DNA from: Bacilli bacterium
GTDB lineage: Bacteria; Bacillota_I; Bacilli_A; Haloplasmatales; Haloplasmataceae
Length of the DNA: 23,099 nt
Assembly (NCBI GenBank): GCA_012513195.1
Contig: JAAZCR010000286.1
Location: forward strand, 1 to 23,099
Direction: 5' to 3'
Both the position numbers and the translations under genes were made by a program. Below the pieces are notes generated by a model. That model was not told the origin of the DNA. It ran no database searches and saw only the letters and a program-made list of their open reading frames with translations. The first letter of the stretch is position 1, and every line of letters starts with the position of its first letter. This document shows positions 7,396 through 14,665 of this stretch, piece by piece.

Positions 7396-8157
7396 TTTAA
7401 AATTATATTCATTTACTAACATTTTTAAGATTTTTGCATCTTGTAAGAATTGTTCGGGTGAATCCTTAATCACAAATTCTAACATGGTATAGTGCACTTT
7501 TTCATCATATGGAATGACGCTAAAGTATTTTCGCCAGTTTTCGCTTCCATGTTCTAATGGTAAGGGTGTCCAACCATCCCACTCAAAAACATGAAGATTA
7601 CTTAAATATGATATGACTTGTTGTAGATCAGCACAACGTTTTTCAACTGGAAGATTTACAGCCGGTTGCCAATATAATGATACATTAGGTAAGTTAATCG
7701 CTTGAATAAGTTTTAAGGCGGATTCAACAGTATCCGTTAACGTGTTACCATGATACTCAAAAGCTAAACTAATACCAACTTGCTTTGCTTGTTCAGCATT
7801 AATGATCGTATCTTCTATGATTTTATCCCAATATCTTTCATCTGCTTCATGTGAACCTTTATTTCCCGCCCAAATCCTAATTGTTTTTGCTTGTAACGCA
7901 CAAGCAGTCTCTAATACTGCAGAAAACTCAGGTGAACCCTCGGCAAGAGGTTTATAATAAGAGCCATAACTTGCGACTTCTAGACCAGCATCAATGGTCA
8001 TTTTCGATACTTCTTCTGCTTGTTTTATATTACCATGGGGTACATGTATATCACCACCCCATTCAATCGCTGTTAAATTAGCCTGCTTAACTAAATTAAT
8101 GATTTCGCGTGGCGATAGCTTTCTAAAAGTTACGGAAACTAAACCAGTTTTAAACAT
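7390..8157 (-). CDS. Sugar phosphate isomerase/epimerase family protein (xylose isomerase-like TIM barrel)
   Basis: A 255-residue single-domain protein of the AP-endonuclease-2/xylose-isomerase-like TIM-barrel family. Visible motifs are AIEWGGDIHVPHG on strand 2 and the likely metal ligands E134/H136 in LAFEYHGN and H189 in LHVFEWDG. These proteins isomerise or epimerise sugars or inositol derivatives using a divalent metal; the substrate is unknown here and no sugar catabolic neighbours help. I use the ATG at 8157, with GAGGTG six bases upstream, not the GTG at 8166 that lies inside that ribosome binding site. It is a lone unit, convergent with the phosphatase gene. Confidence 0.85.
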   Translation of the reverse strand: MFKTGLVSVTFRKLSPREIINLVKQANLTAIEWGGDIHVPHGNIKQAEEVSKMTIDAGLEVASYGSYYKPLAEGSPEFSAVLETACALQAKTIRIWAGNKGSHEADERYWDKIIEDTIINAEQAKQVGISLAFEYHGNTLTDTVESALKLIQAINLPNVSLYWQPAVNLPVEKRCADLQQVISYLSNLHVFEWDGWTPLPLEHGSENWRKYFSVIPYDEKVHYTMLEFVIKDSPEQFLQDAKILKMLVNEYNFKK

Positions 8158-8187
8158 TATTATCACCTCAAAATAATCTCATTCTTT

Positions 8188-8216
8188 ATTATACCTTATG
8201 TAGTTAACTAAGCCAA
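8188..8216 (-). promoter_or_regulatory. Candidate promoter of the TIM-barrel gene
   Basis: On the minus strand TTGGCT (8211-8216), 17 bp, then a perfect TATAAT (8188-8193), leaving a short leader to the ATG at 8157. Confidence 0.5.
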
Positions 8217-8288
8217 TAATTGTCGAAAATAGTATGAAAACTTCTACGAGTAGCACAATATAAAAGACGACAAAAAAGGAGGAATTAT

Positions 8289-9797
8289 ATGGATAGATCA
8301 TTATGGTTACATGATTATGAACTAAAAGAATTTCCACCTTTAGAAGATGATTTAGAAGTGTATGTTTTAGTTATCGGTGGCGGTATAACAGGTATTATAA
8401 GTACCTATTTACTTCGTGATGAAGGTGTGAAGGTTGCATTAATTGAGCAAAAGCGCCTTATGCATGGTACTACTGGTTTTACCACCGGTAAACTTACAAT
8501 ACAACATGATATCATCTATCAAGAATTATTAAAAAAGCATGGTTTAGAAAAAACAAGACTTTATCTTGATAGTCATTTAGAAGCATCTCAATTTATAAAA
8601 AATACCATAAATGAATTAAACATCGCTTGTGATTATGAAGAAAGAACAAGTTTTATTTATACTCAAAGTCCTAAAGAAATCCCTAAACTGATTAAAGAAG
8701 TTGAAGCATATCAACAACTTAATATTCCCTATCTTGAAAATCCACCACTTAATCTTCCTTTCGCTGTTGAAGGAGTATTAGGTGTTACCAATCAGGCCCA
8801 TTTTCATGTCGTAAAATATCTTCAAGCAATCGTCAAAGAACTAGAAAACCAAGGTGATATTTACATATATGAGAACACCAAGGTTTTGCATGTCAAAGAA
8901 GAAGATGATATATGTGTAACCTTTTTAGAAAATGGAAGGAAAGTTCGAAGTAGATATGTTATTCTTGTGAGTCACTACCCAGTTAACGATACCTTAAATA
9001 GTTATTTCATGAAGTTAAAACCGATGATGGCTTATGTAGTGGCAGCTTATTATGATAAGGATTTTACTGATGGTGATTATATCAACATCGAAAAGCCAAC
9101 CCGCTCCATTCGTACCCACCCTTATCAAGATAAAAGAATATTAATACTAGCGGGTGAAGGACATCAATGTGGTCATACAAGTAATGATAAGAAACACTAT
9201 CAAAATCTCTCTGACTTTGGGCGGATGTATTTTAATATGGATACTCCTTTGTTTATGTGGTCAACACAAGATTACGAAACCTTTGATAAACTACCTTATA
9301 TAGGCGCTATAAATAAAAACAATCCCCGTATTCTCTTAACGACAGGTTTCAAAAAATGGGGAATGCTTACTAGTACTTTAAGTGCCATGCTTTGTCGGGA
9401 TATCATTCTCAATAAAAAGAATGCTTATCATGATTTATACTCTCCTTGCCGCTTAACGGATAAACTGACTGGAAAGTTCTTTGTCTATAATATCAGTGGT
9501 GTCGGAAGATTAATCGGAGATCGTCTCAAAACTTATAATAAGAGTTGGTCAATAGAACCAGGCAAAGGTAAAATCATCTCATTCAGAGGTAAAAAATATG
9601 GTATATATAAAGATGAACAAGGCGAAACATACATCGTTAAAGCTATTTGTCCCCATCTCAAATGCATTTTAACCTTCAATAATGAGCATAAAACATACGA
9701 TTGCCCTTGTCATGGATCAAGATTCAACTATAAAGGAGAATATCTTGATGGACCCGCTATTGTGAACTTAAAACGCATAAAAGCAACCAAAAAATAA
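8289..9797 (+). CDS. FAD-dependent oxidoreductase with C-terminal Rieske [2Fe-2S] domain
   Basis: A 502-residue fusion. Residues from about 25 onward form a DAO-type FAD domain: the dinucleotide loop VLVIGGGITG with glycines at 30-35, then TTGFTTGKLTIQHD. A C-terminal Rieske domain of about 90 residues carries all four cluster ligands, C454-x-H456 and C472-x2-H475 (CPH, then CPCHGSRF). The overall layout resembles Bacillus YhfW, whose substrate I do not know. An excellent ribosome binding site, AAGGAGGAATTAT, precedes the ATG. It is a single gene with no ferredoxin or substrate-pathway genes beside it. The FAD and Rieske assignment is firm; the reaction is unknown. Confidence 0.92.
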   Translation: MDRSLWLHDYELKEFPPLEDDLEVYVLVIGGGITGIISTYLLRDEGVKVALIEQKRLMHGTTGFTTGKLTIQHDIIYQELLKKHGLEKTRLYLDSHLEASQFIKNTINELNIACDYEERTSFIYTQSPKEIPKLIKEVEAYQQLNIPYLENPPLNLPFAVEGVLGVTNQAHFHVVKYLQAIVKELENQGDIYIYENTKVLHVKEEDDICVTFLENGRKVRSRYVILVSHYPVNDTLNSYFMKLKPMMAYVVAAYYDKDFTDGDYINIEKPTRSIRTHPYQDKRILILAGEGHQCGHTSNDKKHYQNLSDFGRMYFNMDTPLFMWSTQDYETFDKLPYIGAINKNNPRILLTTGFKKWGMLTSTLSAMLCRDIILNKKNAYHDLYSPCRLTDKLTGKFFVYNISGVGRLIGDRLKTYNKSWSIEPGKGKIISFRGKKYGIYKDEQGETYIVKAICPHLKCILTFNNEHKTYDCPCHGSRFNYKGEYLDGPAIVNLKRIKATKK

Positions 9798-9826
9798 AGC
9801 CAGTTTCCTATTCGGAGACTGGCTTT
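9796..9826. terminator. Shared hairpin between the FAD-Rieske gene and cysE
   Basis: A 13-bp stem (9796-9808 with 9814-9826; core AAAGCCAGT/ACTGGCTTT, one G-T pair), 5-base loop. Toward cysE's downstream side it is followed by ATTTTTT, a strong terminator for cysK-cysE; on the plus strand the tail is weaker. It covers the ends of both convergent genes. Confidence 0.8.
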
Positions 9827-10338
9827 CCATTTTCTTTAATCACAGCGGGGACACCTACTGCGGTACTATTGGATGGTACATCAGTAATAACTACCGCATT
9901 AGCACCAATTTTACTGTTTTCACCGATGGTCACAGGACCTAGAATTTTTACGCCTGCCCCAATAATCACGTTGTTTTTGATGGTAGGATGACGCTTCCCT
10001 TGATGTTTGCCTGTACCACCTAAAGTAACACCATGATAAATGAGCACATCGTCGCCAATTTCAGTGGTTTCGCCAATAACTACACCTGTTCCATGGTCAA
10101 TAAATAAGCGTTTACCAATTTTAGCGGCAGGATGAATCTCGATGTTTAAGATGTTCCGCACCCAAAACATTATGAAATAAGCAATAAACTTTAAATTGAT
10201 TTTGTAGAAGAAATGCGCAATTCTGTACCAAAATACCGCTTGTACCCCAGGATAAAGCAAAATTATTTGTAAGATGCTCTTAGCGGCCGGGTCACGTTCT
10301 TTGATTGATTGGAAAAAAGATTTGCGTTTTTGGTTCAT
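9808..10338 (-). CDS. cysE: Serine O-acetyltransferase
   Basis: Makes O-acetylserine from serine and acetyl-CoA for cysteine synthesis. The 176-residue protein is the short form common in Gram-positive bacteria (E. coli CysE is about 273). A short helical N-terminus leads into a left-handed beta-helix with the conserved active-site stretch D81-H82-G-T-G, then [10 protein letters not shown] and KRHPTI (H117). The closing hexapeptides run to AVGVPAVI. It lies 3 bases after cysK, so the two are one operon. The C-terminus ends in SE, not the isoleucine that docks into CysK in the enteric cysteine synthase complex. Confidence 0.95.
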   Translation of the reverse strand: MNQKRKSFFQSIKERDPAAKSILQIILLYPGVQAVFWYRIAHFFYKINLKFIAYFIMFWVRNILNIEIHPAAKIGKRLFIDHGTGVVIGETTEIGDDVLIYHGVTLGGTGKHQGKRHPTIKNNVIIGAGVKILGPVTIGENSKIGANAVVITDVPSNSTAVGVPAVIKENGKPVSE

Positions 10339-10341
10339 ATA

Positions 10342-11259
10342 TTATACACCAAGATCAAATAGTGGTGTACTTAAATAACGTTCTCCATTATCAGGGGCAA
10401 TTACTACAACCTTCTTACCTTTACCAAGTTTTTGTGCGACTAAGAATGCGGCATGGACTGCTGCTCCTGATGAGATACCCACTAAAATACCATATTCTTT
10501 GGCGAGACGTCGACTCATATTAAATGCATCTTCATTGGCAACTGGAATAATTTCATCGTATACATTGGTATTTAGAATACGAGGGACGAATCCTGCCCCA
10601 ATGCCTTGGATTTTGTGAGGACCAGGATTACCACCTGATAATACAGGGGAGTCTTTAGGTTCTACAGCAACAAATTTAATATTAGGGAACTGTTTCTTTA
10701 AGACATTTCCCACACCAGTAATAGTACCACCTGTACCAATACCAGCGACAAAAGCATCAAACCCTTCAGGGAAATCTTTTAATAATTCCTTAGCTGTGGT
10801 TTCTTCATGAGCTTTTACATTATTAATATTATCAAATTGTCTCAACATGAAATAACCATGCTCACGCACTAGTTGTTCAGCTTTTTCGATCGCACCACGC
10901 ATGCCTTTAGCACCTTCCGTAAGTATTACTTCGGCACCGAATGCATGCATAATTTTACGACGTTCAATACTCATAGTTTCGGGCATGACTAAGACAACAC
11001 GATAGCCACGCGCTGCCCCTACCATGGCAGCACCAATACCAGTATTTCCACTGGTAGGTTCAACGATAGTTCCACCAGGTTTAAGCTCTCCGCTTTTTTC
11101 TGCTTCATCAATCATTTTCCAAGCGATGCGGTCTTTTACTGAACCACCTGGATTAAAATATTCTAATTTTACATAGATATCTGCATAATTTTCAGGTAAT
11201 TTATTTAATTTAACGATGGGAGTGTTCCCAATTAATTCATCAATTCGATTTACAATCAT
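10342..11259 (-). CDS. cysK: Cysteine synthase A (O-acetylserine sulfhydrylase)
   Basis: PLP enzyme that replaces the acetyl group of O-acetylserine with sulfide. The 305-residue protein has the PLP lysine K42 in NPGGSVKDR, the substrate loop EPTSGNTG (S70-G74), the phosphate-binding [10 protein letters not shown] (GTGGT at 174-178) and S263 of GISSGAA for the pyridine nitrogen. The ATG follows AAAGGAAGATAATC. It is the first gene of the cysK-cysE operon. In the 262-base gap upstream I found AT-rich DNA with several TATAAT-like hexamers but no T-box, S-box or clear CymR site on this strand. Confidence 0.96.
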   Translation of the reverse strand: MIVNRIDELIGNTPIVKLNKLPENYADIYVKLEYFNPGGSVKDRIAWKMIDEAEKSGELKPGGTIVEPTSGNTGIGAAMVGAARGYRVVLVMPETMSIERRKIMHAFGAEVILTEGAKGMRGAIEKAEQLVREHGYFMLRQFDNINNVKAHEETTAKELLKDFPEGFDAFVAGIGTGGTITGVGNVLKKQFPNIKFVAVEPKDSPVLSGGNPGPHKIQGIGAGFVPRILNTNVYDEIIPVANEDAFNMSRRLAKEYGILVGISSGAAVHAAFLVAQKLGKGKKVVVIAPDNGERYLSTPLFDLGV

Positions 11260-11407
11260 GATTATCTTCCTTTCTGTAAGATTATATTTAATATTATATA
11301 AGGTTGAGCACCAATTATCTAATAATATGCGCTTGAGTTATATTTATTTTTATTATATGTCCATTTACTAGAGTTGCTAACAGACAAATGTTTAATCATG
11401 TCAAATC

Positions 11408-11435
11408 TTAACAATTATCTATATATATGGATAAT
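11408..11435 (+). promoter_or_regulatory. Candidate promoter of the amidase gene, with overlapping dyad
   Basis: TTAACA (11408-11413), 16 bp, GATAAT (11430-11435), each 5/6 to sigma A consensus. The arms AATTATC (11413-11419) and GATAATT (11430-11436) form an inverted repeat across the spacer and the -10. A second dyad, TGGTAA-GA-TTACCA (11479-11492), lies in the roughly 80-base leader. Both are possible operators. Confidence 0.5.
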
Positions 11436-11521
11436 TAATATTTGGTTGTAAATGCCAGTATACTATCTAGTCACCTTATGGTAAGATTACCACGTAAATG
11501 AATTGATTAGGGGGAATATTT

Positions 11522-12487
11522 ATGAAAATCAAACATCTATTTACATATATCTTAACTTTATTACTTATCTCTATTCTTATCTATAGTTGTACAAATATAA
11601 ATGATCAAGCAAACATCGATATAAACATGGAAGAAGATAAACATAATGAAATTATCACTACTATAGAAGATATAACTTCTACTATACCTGAAACAAACAA
11701 TAAAATAGAAGCAGAAGAAAACTATCTCGATATTATTCTTGCCAATGGTTATGTAGTTAATGAGGTTATCGATTATGAAGGCAACTACTTAGTCGCAGGA
11801 GATCATAATAATAAAGTTTTTCTACAAATCATCTATAAAAGCGATAATAATTACCTCTATGGTACTGAAAATATCTTTTCAAGTATTGAAGGTACGATAA
11901 TTGAACTTAAACAACAAGATTATTATCTATCCACAAAGATTAAAAATGGTGAAGAAGAATATATCCAAACCTTCATAGAAAATAACGGTACTTTTATCCC
12001 ATTCTTTAAGAAACAAATCCAATATAACTACTATAAGAATCGCGTTATTAAACCAGAATACATCGTTATCCATGAAACAGCTAATACTGCGGTAGGTGCA
12101 AATGCCCGCAATCACTATCTCTACTGGAACCGAGAACCTAACGCGACCGCTTCTACTCACTTTGTGGTTGATAATCGAGAAATATATCAAATGTTAGAAC
12201 TAAATCAAGGGGCATTCCACGTAGGTGATAATAAAGGTCATTCCGATATTACTAATTTCAACTCGATTGGTATTGAGATTGCGGTTAATCAAGATGGTAA
12301 CTTCTATCAAGCCCGTGAAAACGCAATTCAATTAACGATTAATATTATGAAGTATCTTAATATGGACATTTCGCAACTAAAACGTCACTATGACGCTAGC
12401 GGTAAAAATTGTCCCACTAATATGCTACTAGATGACAGTCTATGGACAGACTTTGTGATGCAAGTTGCCGAAGGGGTAAAAGCTTAA
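11522..12487 (+). CDS. Lipoprotein N-acetylmuramoyl-L-alanine amidase (Amidase_2)
   Basis: Cleaves the bond between muramic acid and the stem peptide. The 321-residue protein starts with a signal peptide ending in IYSC, a plausible though imperfect lipobox with lipidated C23, so it is probably anchored on the outer face of the membrane. Residues about 24-165 are acidic and then beta-rich, with no domain I recognise. Residues about 170-315 form an Amidase_2 domain with zinc ligands H184 (VIHETAN), H289 and C297 (HYDASGKNCP), the catalytic Glu of GIEIAVN (E252), and STHFVVD. The catalytic part is close to the CwlA/CwlH/XlyA group of Bacillus sporulation and phage amidases, which lack this N-terminal part. 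GGGGGAATATTT precedes the ATG. Confidence 0.9.
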   Translation: MKIKHLFTYILTLLLISILIYSCTNINDQANIDINMEEDKHNEIITTIEDITSTIPETNNKIEAEENYLDIILANGYVVNEVIDYEGNYLVAGDHNNKVFLQIIYKSDNNYLYGTENIFSSIEGTIIELKQQDYYLSTKIKNGEEEYIQTFIENNGTFIPFFKKQIQYNYYKNRVIKPEYIVIHETANTAVGANARNHYLYWNREPNATASTHFVVDNREIYQMLELNQGAFHVGDNKGHSDITNFNSIGIEIAVNQDGNFYQARENAIQLTINIMKYLNMDISQLKRHYDASGKNCPTNMLLDDSLWTDFVMQVAEGVKA

Positions 12488-12519
12488 ATATTCTATTAGA
12501 TGAAATCCTTGAACTATGT

Positions 12520-12525
12520 TATAAT
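12520..12525 (+). promoter_or_regulatory. Extended -10 promoter of ppa
   Basis: TATAAT with TGT immediately upstream (12517-12519), about 24 bases before the ATG. No terminator was seen between the amidase gene and this promoter, so readthrough is possible. Confidence 0.55.
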
Positions 12526-12548
12526 ATATAGCGAGAGGATGTGTTATT

Positions 12549-13079
12549 ATGAATATATGGCATGACATGGATAGTGAAAGAATTAATCCAGAGCGCTTTA
12601 TTGCTTGTATTGAGATTTCTAAAGGCAGTAAAAAGAAATATGAATTAGACAAAAAGACAGGGATGCTTATTCTTGACCGTGTGCTCTATACATCTACTCA
12701 TTATCCCGCAAATTATGGCTTTATTCCAAAAACCTATGCAGATGATAACGATCACTTAGATGTATTAGTGCTATGTCAAGAAGTACTCGATCCCCTCACG
12801 TTAGTAGAATGTTATCCTATCGGAGTCGTAAAAATGCTTGATGCCGATGAAGTCGATGAAAAAATCATTGCGATTGCGCTTAAAGACCCCTCACTTAACT
12901 GTTATAAAGATATCACTGATTTACCAAAACACAATTTTGATGAGATTTCTCATTTTTTCGAAGTGTACAAAACGCTAGAAGGTAAAAAAACGCTCGTAAA
13001 AGAAATTCTGGGGGCTGAAGAAGCGAAAAAAATTATCGCTAATGCGATCGACTTATACCAAAAAAGATTTCCTGAATAA
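12549..13079 (+). CDS. ppa: Inorganic pyrophosphatase, family I
   Basis: Hydrolyses pyrophosphate from biosynthetic reactions. The 176-residue protein shows the family I core: E22 and the basic stretch SKGSKKKYELDKKTG, YPANYGFIP (52-60), the metal site DDNDHLDV (D66, D68, D71) and LDADEVDEKIIAI with D98 and D103. The metal-site segment has H where Pro is usual (DxDPxDV) and the later motif has D for the usual Gly. All acidic metal ligands are kept, so activity is expected. The gene is a single unit with an extended -10 promoter and a clear terminator. Bacillus itself uses the unrelated family II enzyme, so this points to a lineage different from Bacillus proper. Confidence 0.93.
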   Translation: MNIWHDMDSERINPERFIACIEISKGSKKKYELDKKTGMLILDRVLYTSTHYPANYGFIPKTYADDNDHLDVLVLCQEVLDPLTLVECYPIGVVKMLDADEVDEKIIAIALKDPSLNCYKDITDLPKHNFDEISHFFEVYKTLEGKKTLVKEILGAEEAKKIIANAIDLYQKRFPE

Positions 13080-13104
13080 ACTCACTTAGGTGAGTTTCTT
13101 TTTA
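13078..13104 (+). terminator. Intrinsic terminator of ppa
   Basis: Perfect 8-bp arms AAACTCAC (13078-13085) and GTGAGTTT (13090-13097), tetraloop TTAG, followed by CTTTTTATAT. Confidence 0.85.
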
Positions 13105-13126
13105 TATCTTATACATGGGTGATAAT

Positions 13127-13864
13127 ATGCTTTATAAATTTTTTGTGACCAGTGACTTACATGGACATTATCAAGAATTCTTAAAGGCAATTAAAAAAGC
13201 GGGCTTTTCCGAAGAAGATTCCCGCCATATTCTTCTTATTTGCGGTGATATGTTTGACCGTGGTCGTGAAAATACTAAAATTTATCTTTATATTAAAAGT
13301 TTAATTGATCAATATGGTGATGATAAAGTAATTGTATTAAAAGGTAACCATGAATTATTTTTTGAAGATCTCGATACAGATGATCAGTATCGTGTCTTCT
13401 TTAATTATCAATATAATCGGTTTGATATGACAATTAGTGATTTCACCAACATTAATTTAGATGAACTTAGAAACTATTCTAATTTTGAGATTAAAGAATT
13501 GATTAATAAAAATTACCCCAACTTTCTTAATTGGCTTAAGCATTTACCATTCTATTATGAAACCAAGAACTACATCTTTACCCATGCAGGATTTAGTCCC
13601 GAAATACCATTTGAACAAACAGATTGGCATCAAGCTGTGTGGACCAAAAGTGAACTATTAGAGTTCGTTGATTTAACCAAATATGGCATTACCAAAAAGT
13701 TAGTAATGGGTCATCGCCCTACTATCTTATTAGGTGAATTTGATTATGATATTCATTATTCACCAGATAAGCAAAAAATTTATATCGATGGTGGATGCGC
13801 TTATGGTGGAAAATTAAATGTTTTAGTTGTTGAAGACGAAAAAACAAGGAGTTCAATTAGTTAA
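13127..13864 (+). CDS. Metallophosphoesterase (calcineurin-like, PrpE/ApaH-type)
   Basis: Dimetal phosphoesterase of 245 residues. The motif series is complete: SDLHGHY (D10, H12), CGDMFDRG (D41, D44), LKGNHE (N74-H75), FTHAG and GHRPT. The closest described types are PPP-family Ser/Thr phosphatases and diadenosine tetraphosphatases; the substrate cannot be told. I use the ATG at 13127, which has GGGTGAT just upstream; the ATG four codons earlier (13115) has no ribosome binding site. The 3' end overlaps the convergent PAP2 gene by 8 bases. No strong promoter was seen in the short gap after the ppa terminator. Confidence 0.88.
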   Translation: MLYKFFVTSDLHGHYQEFLKAIKKAGFSEEDSRHILLICGDMFDRGRENTKIYLYIKSLIDQYGDDKVIVLKGNHELFFEDLDTDDQYRVFFNYQYNRFDMTISDFTNINLDELRNYSNFEIKELINKNYPNFLNWLKHLPFYYETKNYIFTHAGFSPEIPFEQTDWHQAVWTKSELLEFVDLTKYGITKKLVMGHRPTILLGEFDYDIHYSPDKQKIYIDGGCAYGGKLNVLVVEDEKTRSSIS

Positions 13865-13880
13865 TTGACTCCTTGTTTTT
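13840..13880. terminator. Bidirectional terminator spanning two overlapping gene ends
   Basis: A stem of 13 + 6 bp with one bulged T: AAAAACAAGGAGT (13840-13852) with its complement at 13868-13880, then CAATTA/TAATTG with a 2-base centre. A and T tracts at the stem ends supply U-runs on both strands. Both stop codons lie in the apical part. Confidence 0.85.
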
Positions 13881-14417
13881 AATTCTATAATAGAGTTTCT
13901 TGCCTTGATTAAATACTAATACTGCCAAAAAGGCATCAATAAACCCAACTAATAATCCTGCCAATACATCAGTTGGAAAATGTACAAAAAGATATAAGCG
14001 AGAAAACGCTATTAGACTAGCAAGTATAAAAGTAGGTATAGTAATTCTTTTCTTAAAAAAGCGACTAAACACAAAGGCAACACCAAAACTTGATGAAGTA
14101 TGTCCGCTTGGGAAAGAATATCCACTCGGAGCTTCTATTAGTAAGATGATTTCTGGACGCGATACAAATGGTCTATCTCTTGCGACGAGGTTTTTAAGTA
14201 TTTGATCATTTATTAATAAACTAAATAATAATGATAATAAACCAATAAATCCCACTTTACGTGTTTTCCGAAATATGAGTAATATGATACAAATGATAAT
14301 CCAAACGAGACCATTATCACCTAAAAAGGTAAAAAACTTCATTATCTTATCCATGACATTAGAACGAAAGGTTTCTTGAATAAAATCAAGTATCCTATAA
14401 TCTAAATCTTGAATCAT
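13857..14417 (-). CDS. PAP2 family phosphatase (membrane lipid phosphatase)
   Basis: A 186-residue integral membrane protein with about five hydrophobic segments and the three phosphatidic-acid-phosphatase motifs in order: K75-...-R82-P83 (KNLVARDRP), P103-S-G-H106 (PSGHT), and S139-R140-x5-H146-x3-D150 (SRLYLFVHFPTD). Members dephosphorylate undecaprenyl pyrophosphate (BcrC/PgpB types), phosphatidylglycerol phosphate or phosphatidic acid. The nearby cell-wall genes make undecaprenyl pyrophosphatase an attractive guess but do not prove it. The ATG at 14417 is preceded by GAGGAATCAAA. Confidence 0.9.
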   Translation of the reverse strand: MIQDLDYRILDFIQETFRSNVMDKIMKFFTFLGDNGLVWIIICIILLIFRKTRKVGFIGLLSLLFSLLINDQILKNLVARDRPFVSRPEIILLIEAPSGYSFPSGHTSSSFGVAFVFSRFFKKRITIPTFILASLIAFSRLYLFVHFPTDVLAGLLVGFIDAFLAVLVFNQGKKLYYRIKNKESIN

Positions 14418-14480
14418 TTTGATTCCTCAACTATTATCTTTGTATCTATTATAATTAAAATATTAACTTATTTCCATAAA

Positions 14481-14519
14481 AAAAAGTAAAAACTAGTAAG
14501 ATATCCTCTTACTAGTTTT
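14481..14519 (-). terminator. Orphan terminator-like hairpin upstream of the PAP2 gene
   Basis: A perfect 13-bp stem, AAAACTAGTAAGA (14489-14501) with 14507-14519, 5-base loop. On the minus strand it is followed by TTTTTACTTTTTTTTT. It lies about 70 bases upstream of the PAP2 start and no minus-strand gene ends here. A TATAAT for PAP2 (14448-14453) lies downstream of it. The rest of the 14418-14665 gap holds only the promoters of the two divergent genes. Confidence 0.7.
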
Positions 14520-14622
14520 AACAACAAGGTAAAGTTACACTGTATTATATGATGAAGATCTTTAAATGGTTCAAAGGATAAGGAAAATTCAAGAATATAT
14601 ATATTATCTTATGATGATGTGT

Positions 14623-14628
14623 TATAAT
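14623..14628 (+). promoter_or_regulatory. Extended -10 promoter of the DUF2225 gene
   Basis: TATAAT with TGT directly upstream (14620-14622). Its position rules out the in-frame ATG at 14627 as the start and supports the ATG at 14666, leaving a leader of about 30 bases. Confidence 0.55.
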
Positions 14629-14665
14629 GAAGTTAAGGATAAGTATTGAAGTGGGGAGATATAAG

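Noticed and set aside
11260..11521. T-box or S-box leader upstream of cysK
   Set aside because: No AGGGTGGnACCGCG-like sequence and no terminator hairpin was found before cysK on the minus strand.
14627..14665. Longer N-terminus for the DUF2225 gene starting at 14627
   Set aside because: That ATG overlaps the promoter -10 hexamer; the ATG at 14666 has a strong ribosome binding site.
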